DNA of 15,228 nt. Origin: Flavobacteriales bacterium UBA2619. Its GTDB lineage: Bacteria > Bacteroidota > Bacteroidia > Flavobacteriales_D > Sanyastnellaceae. The notes beneath the pieces were generated by a model. The model saw only the letters and a program-made list of their open reading frames with translations, was not told the origin of the DNA and ran no database searches. A program made the position numbers and the translations under genes. Location of the stretch: assembly GCA_002339135.1 (NCBI GenBank), contig DDJR01000099.1:31246-46473 (forward strand), read 5' to 3'. Position 1 is the stretch's first letter. Each line of letters begins with the position of its first letter. Positions 1 to 7,357 of this stretch are shown here, piece after piece.

Positions 1-275
1 AAGAAAAATAAAATACTTGAAATTTCCTGCATGTGATGCATTAAACGGTGCTCATAAAACGTGCTTAACACCCCATGGCCGCCTGGACTTTCAGCAACAA
101 AATCAGCAAACATGTCAGCAAGGTGAGGAGGTACCTCTTGGTACCCCAAAACAAACAATCCCCACAGAATAGTTCCAGTCAATAAAGCAGAAGCTGCTTT
201 GTCAATCTTGATGTTGTGTTCAAGTGCTATCCCCAGATACCCCAATACAAATACGGCGAGTAGAATATATTCCAA
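1..275 (-). CDS. nhaD: NhaD-type Na+/H+ antiporter, N-terminal fragment (runs off left edge)
   Basis: Reading the minus strand from 275 gives an uninterrupted frame of 91 codons to the window edge, beginning LEYILLAVFVLGYLGIALEH. NhaD proteins are inner-membrane antiporters of the IT superfamily that export Na+ (or Li+) in exchange for H+. The match rests on a first hydrophobic helix followed by the phrase around IALEHNIKIDKAASAL (residues about 16-31), a second helix LLTGTILWGLFVLGY, and HHMQEISSILFFL just before the edge; NhaD proteins continue from there into a FLLGAM-type helix. The start is a TTG at 275-273: an in-frame TAA lies three codons upstream and no ATG or GTG is available in between. 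Only 1 bp separates this start from the stop of the dehydrogenase gene, so the two are probably co-transcribed and coupled. Family assignment is from recognised sequence, not a search; the C-terminal part is outside the window. Confidence 0.82.
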   Translation of the reverse strand, partial: MEYILLAVFVLGYLGIALEHNIKIDKAASALLTGTILWGLFVLGYQEVPPHLADMFADFVAESPGGHGVLSTFYEHRLMHHMQEISSILFF

Positions 276-276
276 T

Positions 277-1521
277 TTATTTTAATTTAGTTTGGTTTAG
301 AGTTTGAAGCGCAATGCCAAATGCAGTTGCAGTTAACAAAGTTTTTTCTTGACGCTTGTTGTGGGTCGCTTCTAGTGCCCTGCAAATTGTCTCTGAAGTA
401 TCTCGAAAAATAGCTTCGTCAGACATATCAGCATTTGAATCGCTCATTAAATAAGCGAAAACCCTTGCCATACCACAATTGGCAATAAAATCAGGAATGA
501 CAGCTATTTTTTTATCCGCCAATTCTGCAATAGGGCCATAGAAAATCTCTTGATCTGCAAAGGGCACATTTGCGCCTGAGGAAATCACTGAGAGTCCCGC
601 AGAGATCATTCTCTCTACCTGATTTTTTGTAATGAGTCTGGAAGAGGCACATGGTAAAAAAACATCTGCCTTGACATCCCAAATCTTGTCATTCACCTCT
701 TCGTATGACAGCATTCCATTTGCAACAAGTGAGTTGCCTCGTTTGTTAAAAAACAAATCATTGACAGCATGCTGCTCCATACCTTCTGAATGAATCAATC
801 CGCCCACTCGATCTATAATACCCACAACCTTTGCTCCAGCTTGTGTAAGATAATAAGCTGCCGCAGCCCCAACATTTCCCCATCCCTGAATGATCACACG
901 TTTATCTTTTACATTTCCACCGTAGAGATTGTAGTAGTGACGAACAGATTCAGAAACACCATACCCCGTAATCAGATCTGCTACTCTGTACTTTCTGTTT
1001 ATGTCAGGAGAAATGTTTGCATCCTCAATAATTTGTGAAACACCCTTTCTTAGATTCCCAATGCGACGGACTTTCTGAGCTTCATTTGGTTTAAAATGAC
1101 CAGTGAAAACACCTTCCTGAGGGTGCCAAACTCCGTTCGCTTCTGTCATCGGAATGACTTCGTGGATTTCGTCAACATTGATGTCACCTCCTGTGCCATA
1201 ATAGTGCTTTAAAAGAGGTGTCACAACTGCATACCAACGCTCTAAAACTCCTTTTTTTCGAGGATCACTTCCATCAAAACAAATCCCAGATTTAGCGCCT
1301 CCAATTTGGGGGCCCGAAACTGTAAACTTGACCTCCATGGTTTTTGCCAGAGACTCGACCTCTCTTTTATCTACCCCCAAGTGCATGCGTGTTCCACCGC
1401 CAGCAGCTCCACCACGCAATGAGTTAATCACAACCCAACCCTTGGCTTCGGTCTCACTATCCTGCCAGCTAAAGACGATTTCTGGCTTGCGATTTTCATA
1501 CGCTTTAAGTAGATCCTTCAT
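277..1521 (-). CDS. Glu/Leu/Phe/Val-type amino-acid dehydrogenase, divergent Bacteroidota form
   Basis: A 414-residue NAD(P)-dependent dehydrogenase of the ELFV superfamily, which interconverts an amino acid and its 2-oxo acid plus ammonium. The dimerisation/substrate domain holds the glycine-rich GGAAGGGTRM stretch, K65 in MEVKFTVSG and K77 in GGAKSG. The nucleotide domain has the Rossmann loop GWGNVG (213-218), with D237 at the end of the next strand, then SGANVPFADQEI and PDFIANCGMARVFAY. The PAPD-type catalytic motif of ordinary glutamate dehydrogenases is not seen; GGDINVDEI (about 111-119) stands where it would be expected, so the substrate is uncertain. I chose ATG at 1521 (MKDLLKAYENRKPEIVF). 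The longer reading from TTG at 1551 adds ten residues, but that TTG is part of a promoter motif. A 1-bp gap to the nhaD-like gene downstream suggests an operon. Very similar proteins occur in flavobacteria, usually annotated only as Glu/Leu/Phe/Val dehydrogenase. Confidence 0.88.
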   Translation of the reverse strand: MKDLLKAYENRKPEIVFSWQDSETEAKGWVVINSLRGGAAGGGTRMHLGVDKREVESLAKTMEVKFTVSGPQIGGAKSGICFDGSDPRKKGVLERWYAVVTPLLKHYYGTGGDINVDEIHEVIPMTEANGVWHPQEGVFTGHFKPNEAQKVRRIGNLRKGVSQIIEDANISPDINRKYRVADLITGYGVSESVRHYYNLYGGNVKDKRVIIQGWGNVGAAAAYYLTQAGAKVVGIIDRVGGLIHSEGMEQHAVNDLFFNKRGNSLVANGMLSYEEVNDKIWDVKADVFLPCASSRLITKNQVERMISAGLSVISSGANVPFADQEIFYGPIAELADKKIAVIPDFIANCGMARVFAYLMSDSNADMSDEAIFRDTSETICRALEATHNKRQEKTLLTATAFGIALQTLNQTKLK

Positions 1522-1548
1522 AGAAAATATTTCTTGTGATTCGAGCCG

Positions 1549-1576
1549 CAAATATAGTTATTCTAAGGCAGCCAAA
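1549..1576 (-). promoter_or_regulatory. Candidate Bacteroidota promoter for the dehydrogenase (and nhaD)
   Basis: On the minus strand TATATTTG (1556 down to 1549) matches the Bacteroidota -7 consensus TAnnTTTG exactly. A TTTG (1576-1573), lying in the last codons of anmK, could be the -33 element; the 16-nt spacer is at or just below the usual range. Transcription would begin near 1542, leaving a leader of about 20 nt before the ATG at 1521. This placement rules against TTG 1551 as a start codon. Confidence 0.6.
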
Positions 1577-2639
1577 CAGCACCTCCTGAAGACGCCTTGC
1601 TTGCTCCCGTAGCAGATTTTAAAACATTGGATTTTCCGAGCCATCTTTGAAGTCCCAAAAAAGCAAAAGCGAAGGCTTCCTTGCCATTAATCATGTCCGA
1701 TTCTGGTAAATAAAACTCAACACCGTGGGACAATTCATTCATACGTTGAATCAAAAAACAATTGAAAGAACCTCCCCCAGTTACTAAAATGACACCCGAC
1801 TTAGGGCAATCATTGACAATGGTGATGGCAATGTATTCAACCGCAGTGCGCATTCTATCTTCCAGTGAATGATGAGCATACTTTTCTAACAAAGGACAAA
1901 GATCTGTATCCATCCATTCAACGCCCAAACTCTTAGGTGGGGCAAGAACATGGTAGTTCAGCGACAACAGTTCATCTAGAAGATCAACAATTGTTTTCCC
2001 TGATTTCGCTAACTTTCCTTCGGAATCGTATTGCAACTCTTTTTCTCGTGCCAACAGATTGAGAAGATTGTTACAGACTCCAATGTCCCAAGCTTGAGGA
2101 AGAACAGATATGTTTGCGAAACCACCTAGATTTAAGCAAGCTGTATACTCGGCAAAAAGAACTGAATCAACGAAAGGCACAAGCGGCGCACCCTGTCCAC
2201 CGTAAGCGATGTCAAGGCTTCGGAAATCACATACGACTGGGATGTTGGTTTGAGAAGCCAAGACAGCGCCGGAACCAATTTGCACTGAGTAACCCTCTTG
2301 AGGGTTGTGAAAAACTGTATGGCCATGTGAAGAGACTACTTGAACGAAAGGTAGTAAATCGGCCGAAATTTGAGAGACACACTCCGCGGCAAAATGAGCC
2401 CATCGCTTGTCCAATTTCCACAATTTCTCAGCGGATAAACTGCGACTTATTTTCAGTTCATCTTGCAAGCCTTCAGGAAAGTCGAACATCTTGAACTGCA
2501 GTATGCATCCACTCCAAGTTGGATTGCAAGTGAATTCACAAACAGCAACATCGAGACCATCTAAGGATGTACCACTCATTAAACCAATTGCGGTATAAGT
2601 TCCGTTCTCGGAATTTGATAATGTATCTTTGTATTCCAT
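1563..2639 (-). CDS. anmK: 1,6-anhydro-N-acetylmuramic acid kinase
   Basis: A cytoplasmic sugar kinase of the hexokinase/actin fold that opens the anhydro ring of 1,6-anhydroMurNAc and phosphorylates it to MurNAc-6-P with ATP, a step in peptidoglycan recycling. The 358 residues are of normal length. Signature motifs come in the expected order: GLMSGTSLDG (19-28, phosphate loop), HGHTVFH (105-111), CDFRSLDIAYGGQGAPLVP (137-155), NLGGFANIS (170-178), AWDIGVCNNLLN (183-194), which holds the likely catalytic D185, and VTGGGSFNCFL (about 286-296, second nucleotide-binding glycine loop). The segment after D185 differs from the DTGPGN/DTGPAN of proteobacterial enzymes; I recall Bacteroidota members having DI-x-P-x-N here, so I read it as lineage variation and not loss of function. 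The ATG at 2639 is 11 bp from the divergent acyl-CoA dehydrogenase start. Its own promoter would have to lie inside that gene; only a weak TAAGTTCG is visible there. Confidence 0.93.
   Translation of the reverse strand: MEYKDTLSNSENGTYTAIGLMSGTSLDGLDVAVCEFTCNPTWSGCILQFKMFDFPEGLQDELKISRSLSAEKLWKLDKRWAHFAAECVSQISADLLPFVQVVSSHGHTVFHNPQEGYSVQIGSGAVLASQTNIPVVCDFRSLDIAYGGQGAPLVPFVDSVLFAEYTACLNLGGFANISVLPQAWDIGVCNNLLNLLAREKELQYDSEGKLAKSGKTIVDLLDELLSLNYHVLAPPKSLGVEWMDTDLCPLLEKYAHHSLEDRMRTAVEYIAITIVNDCPKSGVILVTGGGSFNCFLIQRMNELSHGVEFYLPESDMINGKEAFAFAFLGLQRWLGKSNVLKSATGASKASSGGAVWLP
2624..2631 (+). promoter_or_regulatory. Candidate -7 element for the acyl-CoA dehydrogenase
   Basis: TATCTTTG at 2624-2631 fits TAnnTTTG on the plus strand. 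It lies inside the first codons of the oppositely oriented anmK gene and would give a start of transcription near 2637, about 14 nt before the ATG at 2651. No convincing TTTG-type -33 box is present at the usual spacing, so the evidence is the -7 match and its position only. Confidence 0.5.
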
Positions 2640-2650
2640 TTATTAGAATT

Positions 2651-3793
2651 ATGAATTTCGAACTTACAGAAGAACAGATTGCTGTACGCGATGCGGCAAG
2701 AGATTTTGCCCAAAATGTACTTAAATCAGGTGTAATCGATCGCGATAGAGAACAAAAGTTCCCTACTGAAGAGGTCAATCAACTTGGTGAGCTTGGATTT
2801 ATGGGCATTATGGTGGACCAAAAATACGGAGGGTCAGGCATGGATGCAATCAGTTATGCAATCGCAATTGAGGAAATCAGCAAAGTTGATGCTTCTACCA
2901 GTGTTGTGATGAGCGTAAATAATTCTCTCGTGTGTTATGGCATTGAGGAATTCGGAACAGAAGAACAAAAGCAAAAATTTTTAGTTCCACTTGCAAGCGG
3001 ACAAAAAATAGGTGCATTCTGCTTGAGTGAACCTGAAGCTGGATCAGACGCTACATCTCAGAGAACTACTGCCATTGATATGGGTGACCACTACCTTGTC
3101 AATGGGACAAAGAACTGGATCACAAACGGCGGCTCTGCCTCAACTTACATCGTCATTGCTCAAACAGATGTCGAAAAAGGGCACAAGGGCATCAACGCCC
3201 TCATCCTTGAGAAGGATATGCCTGGATTCGTGGTTGGTGCAAAAGAAGACAAACTAGGAATTCGAGGGTCCGACACCCATACTTTGATGTTTCAAGACGT
3301 AAAAGTTCCCAAGGAAAACCGAATAGGAGAAGATGGATTTGGATTCAAATTTGCAATGAAAACTCTTGCTGGTGGCCGCATCGGAATTGCAGCACAAGCA
3401 CTTGGAATCGCAGCCGGAGCTTACGATCTAGCGCTCGCTTATTCTAAAGAGCGCAAAACTTTTGGCAAAGAGATTTACAAGCACCAAGCGATTGGTTTTA
3501 AGCTTGCAGATATGGCAACTCAAATTGAGTGCGCAAGACTTTTAGTTTACAAAGCTGCTGCAATTAAAGATGCTGGAGAGAATTACGACCTGGCTTCTAG
3601 TATGGCCAAGCTATATGCTTCTGAAGTTGCGATGCAACAAACAATTGAAGCCGTCCAAATCCATGGTGGGTATGGATTCGTGAAAGAGTACCATGTCGAG
3701 CGTCTCATGAGAGATGCAAAAATCACTCAGATTTACGAAGGAACAAGTGAAGTTCAGAAAATCGTTATCAGCAGAAGCATCCTTAAGGATTAA
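2651..3793 (+). CDS. Acyl-CoA dehydrogenase (short-chain/butyryl-type)
   Basis: A 380-residue FAD-dependent acyl-CoA dehydrogenase that introduces the alpha-beta double bond in fatty-acid or branched-chain amino-acid breakdown and passes electrons to electron-transfer flavoprotein. The N-terminal helical domain begins MNFELTEEQ. The middle beta domain carries FCLSEPEAGSD and the FAD-contacting GTKNWITNGG. The C-terminal helical domain has the arginine-containing ERKTFGK and IHGGYGF. QIYEGTSEVQ supplies the catalytic glutamate at E363, the position used by short- and medium-chain enzymes. The start is ATG 2651: an open frame extends upstream to 2567, but those 28 extra codons overlap anmK in the opposite direction and do not resemble the family, whereas MNFELTEEQ is a typical beginning. 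Substrate chain length cannot be fixed from sequence reading alone. The neighbours are not a beta-oxidation operon, so the gene looks monocistronic. Confidence 0.93.
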   Translation: MNFELTEEQIAVRDAARDFAQNVLKSGVIDRDREQKFPTEEVNQLGELGFMGIMVDQKYGGSGMDAISYAIAIEEISKVDASTSVVMSVNNSLVCYGIEEFGTEEQKQKFLVPLASGQKIGAFCLSEPEAGSDATSQRTTAIDMGDHYLVNGTKNWITNGGSASTYIVIAQTDVEKGHKGINALILEKDMPGFVVGAKEDKLGIRGSDTHTLMFQDVKVPKENRIGEDGFGFKFAMKTLAGGRIGIAAQALGIAAGAYDLALAYSKERKTFGKEIYKHQAIGFKLADMATQIECARLLVYKAAAIKDAGENYDLASSMAKLYASEVAMQQTIEAVQIHGGYGFVKEYHVERLMRDAKITQIYEGTSEVQKIVISRSILKD

Positions 3794-3796
3794 GGA
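3780..3796. terminator. Small hairpin at convergent gene ends, possible terminator
   Basis: TCCTTAA (3780-3786) and TTAAGGA (3790-3796) form a perfect 7-bp stem with a 3-nt loop that spans the stop codon of the acyl-CoA dehydrogenase. The gene on the other strand ends 18 bp away. There is no T-tract on either side, so it does not look like a standard intrinsic terminator; it could still act as a weak bidirectional stop or a 3' end stabiliser. Confidence 0.3.
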
Positions 3797-3813
3797 CAAT
3801 ACGCAGATTTAGG

Positions 3814-5199
3814 TCAATTGATTCTTTCGTTGCGTGAGTTAAATACAGACGTAACACCGAGTAATTCTGTAACAACCTCTTCAACTCCGTCACCGTCCAT
3901 GTCAATCAAGGAGACTTGATCAGCTTGAACAAGGCCAGACATTCCAACATATTGAGCGTCTGAAAACGTACACTCTTGAAGCCATCCCTCTTCATCAACA
4001 AACAGCACTGAGGTGTTTTCGATTGTACTAGACAGCCTAATCGCAGGAGCGAACATGGGATAAATCATGACAGGAGTAGATCCTCGTAGTTGTCCGTTTC
4101 TTTTCAGAAGTCTCACAGTCCCATCACTACATCCTGCGTAGAGGTAATCCCTTTGACCTACTCTGATATGATCCAATTGTTGGATGCTAACTCCATTGCG
4201 AAGGACCGTGAAATCCCAACCAGGGGTTCTGTTTCCCTCGCCTCTCAGATTGTAAAGATGACCATCGGAAGTCCCAACTAAAAATCTAAACTTGTCGTTG
4301 TGATCGTAGTCGAAGACTGCAAAACTCGTGATACCGTTCTTTTTATAGGGAAATCCCAACACGTTGTTGCCTCTTACATCTATGACATAGATGGCATCCG
4401 AGACGGCAAATGAAGTTTGATACTTGTTGTTTCCGTATAAATCAACTTCGAATGACCTCCCCCCTATAGGTTTCAAATCATTGTCTAACATGACAGACCA
4501 TATTACCTGACTATCAGCCCCCATAGCTTGAACTGCATGTGAATCGGCGTTCCAAACAACATCCATGTCATTTCCACTGAGGTGGTTGCGAGTAACTCCT
4601 AAAACATCATGAACAACAGCTCGAGTCACAGGAACAGACGCCTCAACAACTTCCTCAACTTCTATTCTGGTATACACGATTCTATCCTCTAATAGAGATG
4701 GGGTAAACCCCTTGATGTGCGCAGGTTCAGTAAAGTTTTTTATCCAAACAATGATTTTGTTGTTTCCCGAAGTCAACTTAAACCCACCATTTCTAAGATT
4801 CTTTAGCGCATGATACTTTTCACTGGAAACAGTCCATTTTTCTGACATTTTTTCAGGCTGATCCACCCACATATCTAGAACACTTGAAGTTCCAACCAAA
4901 TACCCTCCTCTGTAGGGTTTGATTTCCATTTCACCGCTACGGTACCACTTAAAACTTGAAATTGTACTTTTATTCTCGATGTGAAACAATTCACTTCCAG
5001 GGTTAGAAAATTTGTAGAACAGCTCTCCATTGTCTCTCTCCCACCTCTCCCATAAACTCCAAGAATCTGATGCATAGCTGGTTGGGGGTTCTATATCTCC
5101 ACCCTCAGTGGCTGAACCAAATACATAAAACCAAGCCGCAAGTGCTGCAAGTAGTACCGAGAAAATGGGTAAAACTTTCATGCTTCTAAGTTCAAACAT
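3814..5199 (-). CDS. Membrane-anchored, probable beta-propeller protein of unknown function
   Basis: I do not recognise this 461-residue protein by name. Residues 8-28 (VLPIFSVLLAALAAWFYVFGS) form one hydrophobic segment, acting as an uncleaved anchor or signal peptide; no lipobox cysteine follows. The rest appears extracytoplasmic and rich in beta strands. From roughly residue 220 on, short units of the type strand-GTSDGHLYNL, CSDGTVRLLKRNG and VDEEGWLQ recur, as in PQQ-like or VCBS/FG-GAP propellers, and near the C-terminus an acidic DMDGDGVEEVV resembles a calcium-binding integrin-alpha/EF-hand-like loop. It lacks a T9SS sorting domain. Its ATG (5199) lies 3 bp beyond the recG stop, so the two are probably co-transcribed. 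A second ATG at 5181 (MKVLPIF) is equally plausible and puts the hydrophobic helix right at the N-terminus. A sensor or scaffold role is only a guess. Confidence 0.75.
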   Translation of the reverse strand: MFELRSMKVLPIFSVLLAALAAWFYVFGSATEGGDIEPPTSYASDSWSLWERWERDNGELFYKFSNPGSELFHIENKSTISSFKWYRSGEMEIKPYRGGYLVGTSSVLDMWVDQPEKMSEKWTVSSEKYHALKNLRNGGFKLTSGNNKIIVWIKNFTEPAHIKGFTPSLLEDRIVYTRIEVEEVVEASVPVTRAVVHDVLGVTRNHLSGNDMDVVWNADSHAVQAMGADSQVIWSVMLDNDLKPIGGRSFEVDLYGNNKYQTSFAVSDAIYVIDVRGNNVLGFPYKKNGITSFAVFDYDHNDKFRFLVGTSDGHLYNLRGEGNRTPGWDFTVLRNGVSIQQLDHIRVGQRDYLYAGCSDGTVRLLKRNGQLRGSTPVMIYPMFAPAIRLSSTIENTSVLFVDEEGWLQECTFSDAQYVGMSGLVQADQVSLIDMDGDGVEEVVTELLGVTSVFNSRNERIN

Positions 5200-5202
5200 T
5201 CT

Positions 5203-7305
5203 TTAAGAAATCCGACTCCAATTGGGCCTGTCTTTTTTAATTCTATCTAAATTAACTCTCAGAGTCTGGTGGGCTGGAAGCTCTATGGCAGGATCTTCCT
5301 CTAAAACTCTTTGCGCCATATACCTCGCGGTGGTCATTAAGTCACGATCTCTGAGCAGATCAGCCATCTTCAAATCAGGCACTCCACTTTGTTGTGTTCC
5401 TAGAATATCGCCCGGCCCTCTAATCTCCATATCCACCTCTGCAATGACAAAGCCATCATTGGTTCTGCACATTGTTTCGAGCCTGCGCCGTGCCTCTTTG
5501 CTGAATTCATCCTTGGTCATGAGAATGCAATAACTCTGATCACCACCCCGCCCTACACGACCGCGAAGCTGGTGCATCTGGCTTAAACCGAAACGCTCGG
5601 AACTCTCAATAATCATCAGAGTCGCATTGGGTACATTTACACCCACTTCGATCACTGTCGTAGCGACCAAAATCTGTGATTCCCCTCTCACGAATCGCTT
5701 CATCTCAATATCTTTGTCAGCCGGTTTCATCTTTCCATGCACGATACCAATTTTATACTTAGGCAGAGGGAATCGTCTAGAGACACTCTCATACCCATCC
5801 ATAAGATCCTTATAGTCCATGGTAGCACTCTCTTCAATAAGTGGAAAAACCATATAAACCTGCTTTCCCTTAGCGATTTGCTTTTCAACAAAATCCATGA
5901 CCTTCAGCCTTCCTCCATCCGTTCTGTGAACAGTTTTAATCTCCTTTCTTCCCGGCGGCAATTCATCCAGAACACTCGTGTCTAAGTCTCCATAAGCAGT
6001 CATTGCTAGGGTTCTCGGGATAGGTGTAGCAGTCATTACTAAAACATGAGGTGGTGGGTTTGACTTGGCCCAAAGCTTGGATCTCTGTGCCACCCCAAAC
6101 CTATGCTGCTCATCAATGACAGCAAAACCTAAGTTTTTAAAGACAACAGTAGGCTCAATTAACGAATGAGTGCCTATTAACAAATTCACACGACCGTCAG
6201 AAAGCCCTTCTAAAATCGGAATTCTATCTCGTTTTTTTGTTGAACCTGTGATAATTTCAACCCGAATATCCATCTCCTTCAAAAGATCACTTATTCCCTC
6301 AGCATGCTGTCTTGCTAGAATTTCTGTCGGAGCCATAATACAAGCCTGAAATCCATTGTCAATGGCGAGTAAAGCGGACATCAATGCGACAATTGTTTTA
6401 CCACTCCCCACATCTCCCTGCAACAGCCTGTTCATGTGGTGGCCTGTATTCATGTCTGCTCTAATTTCTCTTAACACCCGCTTTTGGGCGCCCGTCAATT
6501 CAAACGGCAGATGATGACTAAAGAATTCATGAAAAAGGGTGCCTACTTGCCCGAATTTCACTCCGAGTAAATCAACAGTAACAGTTCTTTTGTGTTGCAA
6601 CAATACCAACTGAAGATAAAGTAACTCTTCGAATCTAAGTCTCTTTAATGCTCTGTCTGCCTCAAGTGGGGAGCTGGGTGAGTGAACTTCCTCAAAAGCA
6701 TCTCTGCGTTTTGGAAGTCGCAATTCAGACAACAAGTGCTCTGGCAAGGTTTCACCTATATCTCGTTTCACTTCAGAGATAGCACCCCTTAGCAACCTTG
6801 CCAAACCCGAACTGTTGAGCCCCATAGAAGTTAACCTCTCAGTAGATGAATATACAGGGTGAAATCCTCCGCTCTTCCGTGTCTCATACGCCTCAAAAAG
6901 CTCAACTTCTGGATGGGCCAATTGCCACTTGTCTCCATAATTTGAAGGTTTGCCATAAACGACTACCTCTGTATTTAATGGCAATTGCTTCAACATTCTA
7001 TTCGCTCCTTTGAACCAAACAAGCTCAAGACTATCCTCTCCATCAGTAAATACGGCCACAAGTCGACTTGCTCGTTTTCCACCTAAAAGGGCCTTTTTTA
7101 CTATCTTTCCTCTAAATTGAAATGCAGTAGATTCAACTTCAATGTCAGAAATAGGATAGAAAACAGATCTGTCTTCATATCTAAATGGCAGATGTTGTAA
7201 CAAATCGAAAACAGAAAAAATACCCAGCTCGCTCTTAAGAAGCTCAGCCCTTTTGGGTCCAACTCCCTTCAGATATGCTATGGGTGAATCAAGATTTATT
7301 GACAT
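5203..7305 (-). CDS. recG: ATP-dependent DNA helicase RecG
   Basis: RecG is a double-stranded DNA translocase that reverses stalled replication forks and branch-migrates Holliday junctions and R-loops. At 700 residues it is full length. The N-terminal wedge region starts with a helix-hairpin-helix-like LKGVGPKRAELL (12-23) and continues into an OB-fold with RYEDRS and FRGKIV. The SF2 helicase core shows motif I GDVGSGKT (297-304), Ia APTEILARQ, II DEQH (398-401), III TATPIPRTL (from 425), V ATTVIEVGVNVPNA and VI QLRGRVGRG. The C-terminal RecG-specific part includes EVDMEIRGPGDILGTQQSG. The start ATG at 7305 gives the usual MSINLDSPIAYLKGVG-type beginning. Upstream lies a 52-bp gap after pdhC containing an inverted repeat; downstream, the propeller gene begins 3 bp after the stop. 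No key residue is missing. Confidence 0.97.
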   Translation of the reverse strand: MSINLDSPIAYLKGVGPKRAELLKSELGIFSVFDLLQHLPFRYEDRSVFYPISDIEVESTAFQFRGKIVKKALLGGKRASRLVAVFTDGEDSLELVWFKGANRMLKQLPLNTEVVVYGKPSNYGDKWQLAHPEVELFEAYETRKSGGFHPVYSSTERLTSMGLNSSGLARLLRGAISEVKRDIGETLPEHLLSELRLPKRRDAFEEVHSPSSPLEADRALKRLRFEELLYLQLVLLQHKRTVTVDLLGVKFGQVGTLFHEFFSHHLPFELTGAQKRVLREIRADMNTGHHMNRLLQGDVGSGKTIVALMSALLAIDNGFQACIMAPTEILARQHAEGISDLLKEMDIRVEIITGSTKKRDRIPILEGLSDGRVNLLIGTHSLIEPTVVFKNLGFAVIDEQHRFGVAQRSKLWAKSNPPPHVLVMTATPIPRTLAMTAYGDLDTSVLDELPPGRKEIKTVHRTDGGRLKVMDFVEKQIAKGKQVYMVFPLIEESATMDYKDLMDGYESVSRRFPLPKYKIGIVHGKMKPADKDIEMKRFVRGESQILVATTVIEVGVNVPNATLMIIESSERFGLSQMHQLRGRVGRGGDQSYCILMTKDEFSKEARRRLETMCRTNDGFVIAEVDMEIRGPGDILGTQQSGVPDLKMADLLRDRDLMTTARYMAQRVLEEDPAIELPAHQTLRVNLDRIKKDRPNWSRIS

Positions 7306-7308
7306 CGC

Positions 7309-7343
7309 GGTAATTGCACCAAGTGCTGCTAAGGCAATTTACC
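7309..7343 (-). repeat. Inverted repeat just upstream of the recG start
   Basis: GGTAATTGC (7309-7317) pairs with GCAATTTACC (7334-7343) over nine base pairs with a single bulged T. The loop is 16 nt. A competing short hairpin, GCAC-CAA-GTGC (7316-7326), shares part of one arm. In recG mRNA the 3' arm ends only 3 nt before the ATG (7305), so the structure could affect translation initiation. No U-run follows, which argues against a terminator between pdhC and recG. Confidence 0.4.
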
Positions 7344-7357
7344 TCTCAAAAGCACAG

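Noticed and set aside
184..194. Frameshift or pseudogene at the left edge
   Set aside because: At first the region looked non-coding, but the minus-strand frame from 275 to 1 is uninterrupted and fits NhaD, so no disruption is needed.
2114..2494. 126-codon open frame on the plus strand
   Set aside because: It is antisense to conserved anmK motifs and the translation resembles no protein family.
2567..2650. N-terminal extension of the acyl-CoA dehydrogenase by 28 codons
   Set aside because: It would overlap anmK, contains the predicted promoter, and precedes the family-typical start MNFELTEEQ at 2651.
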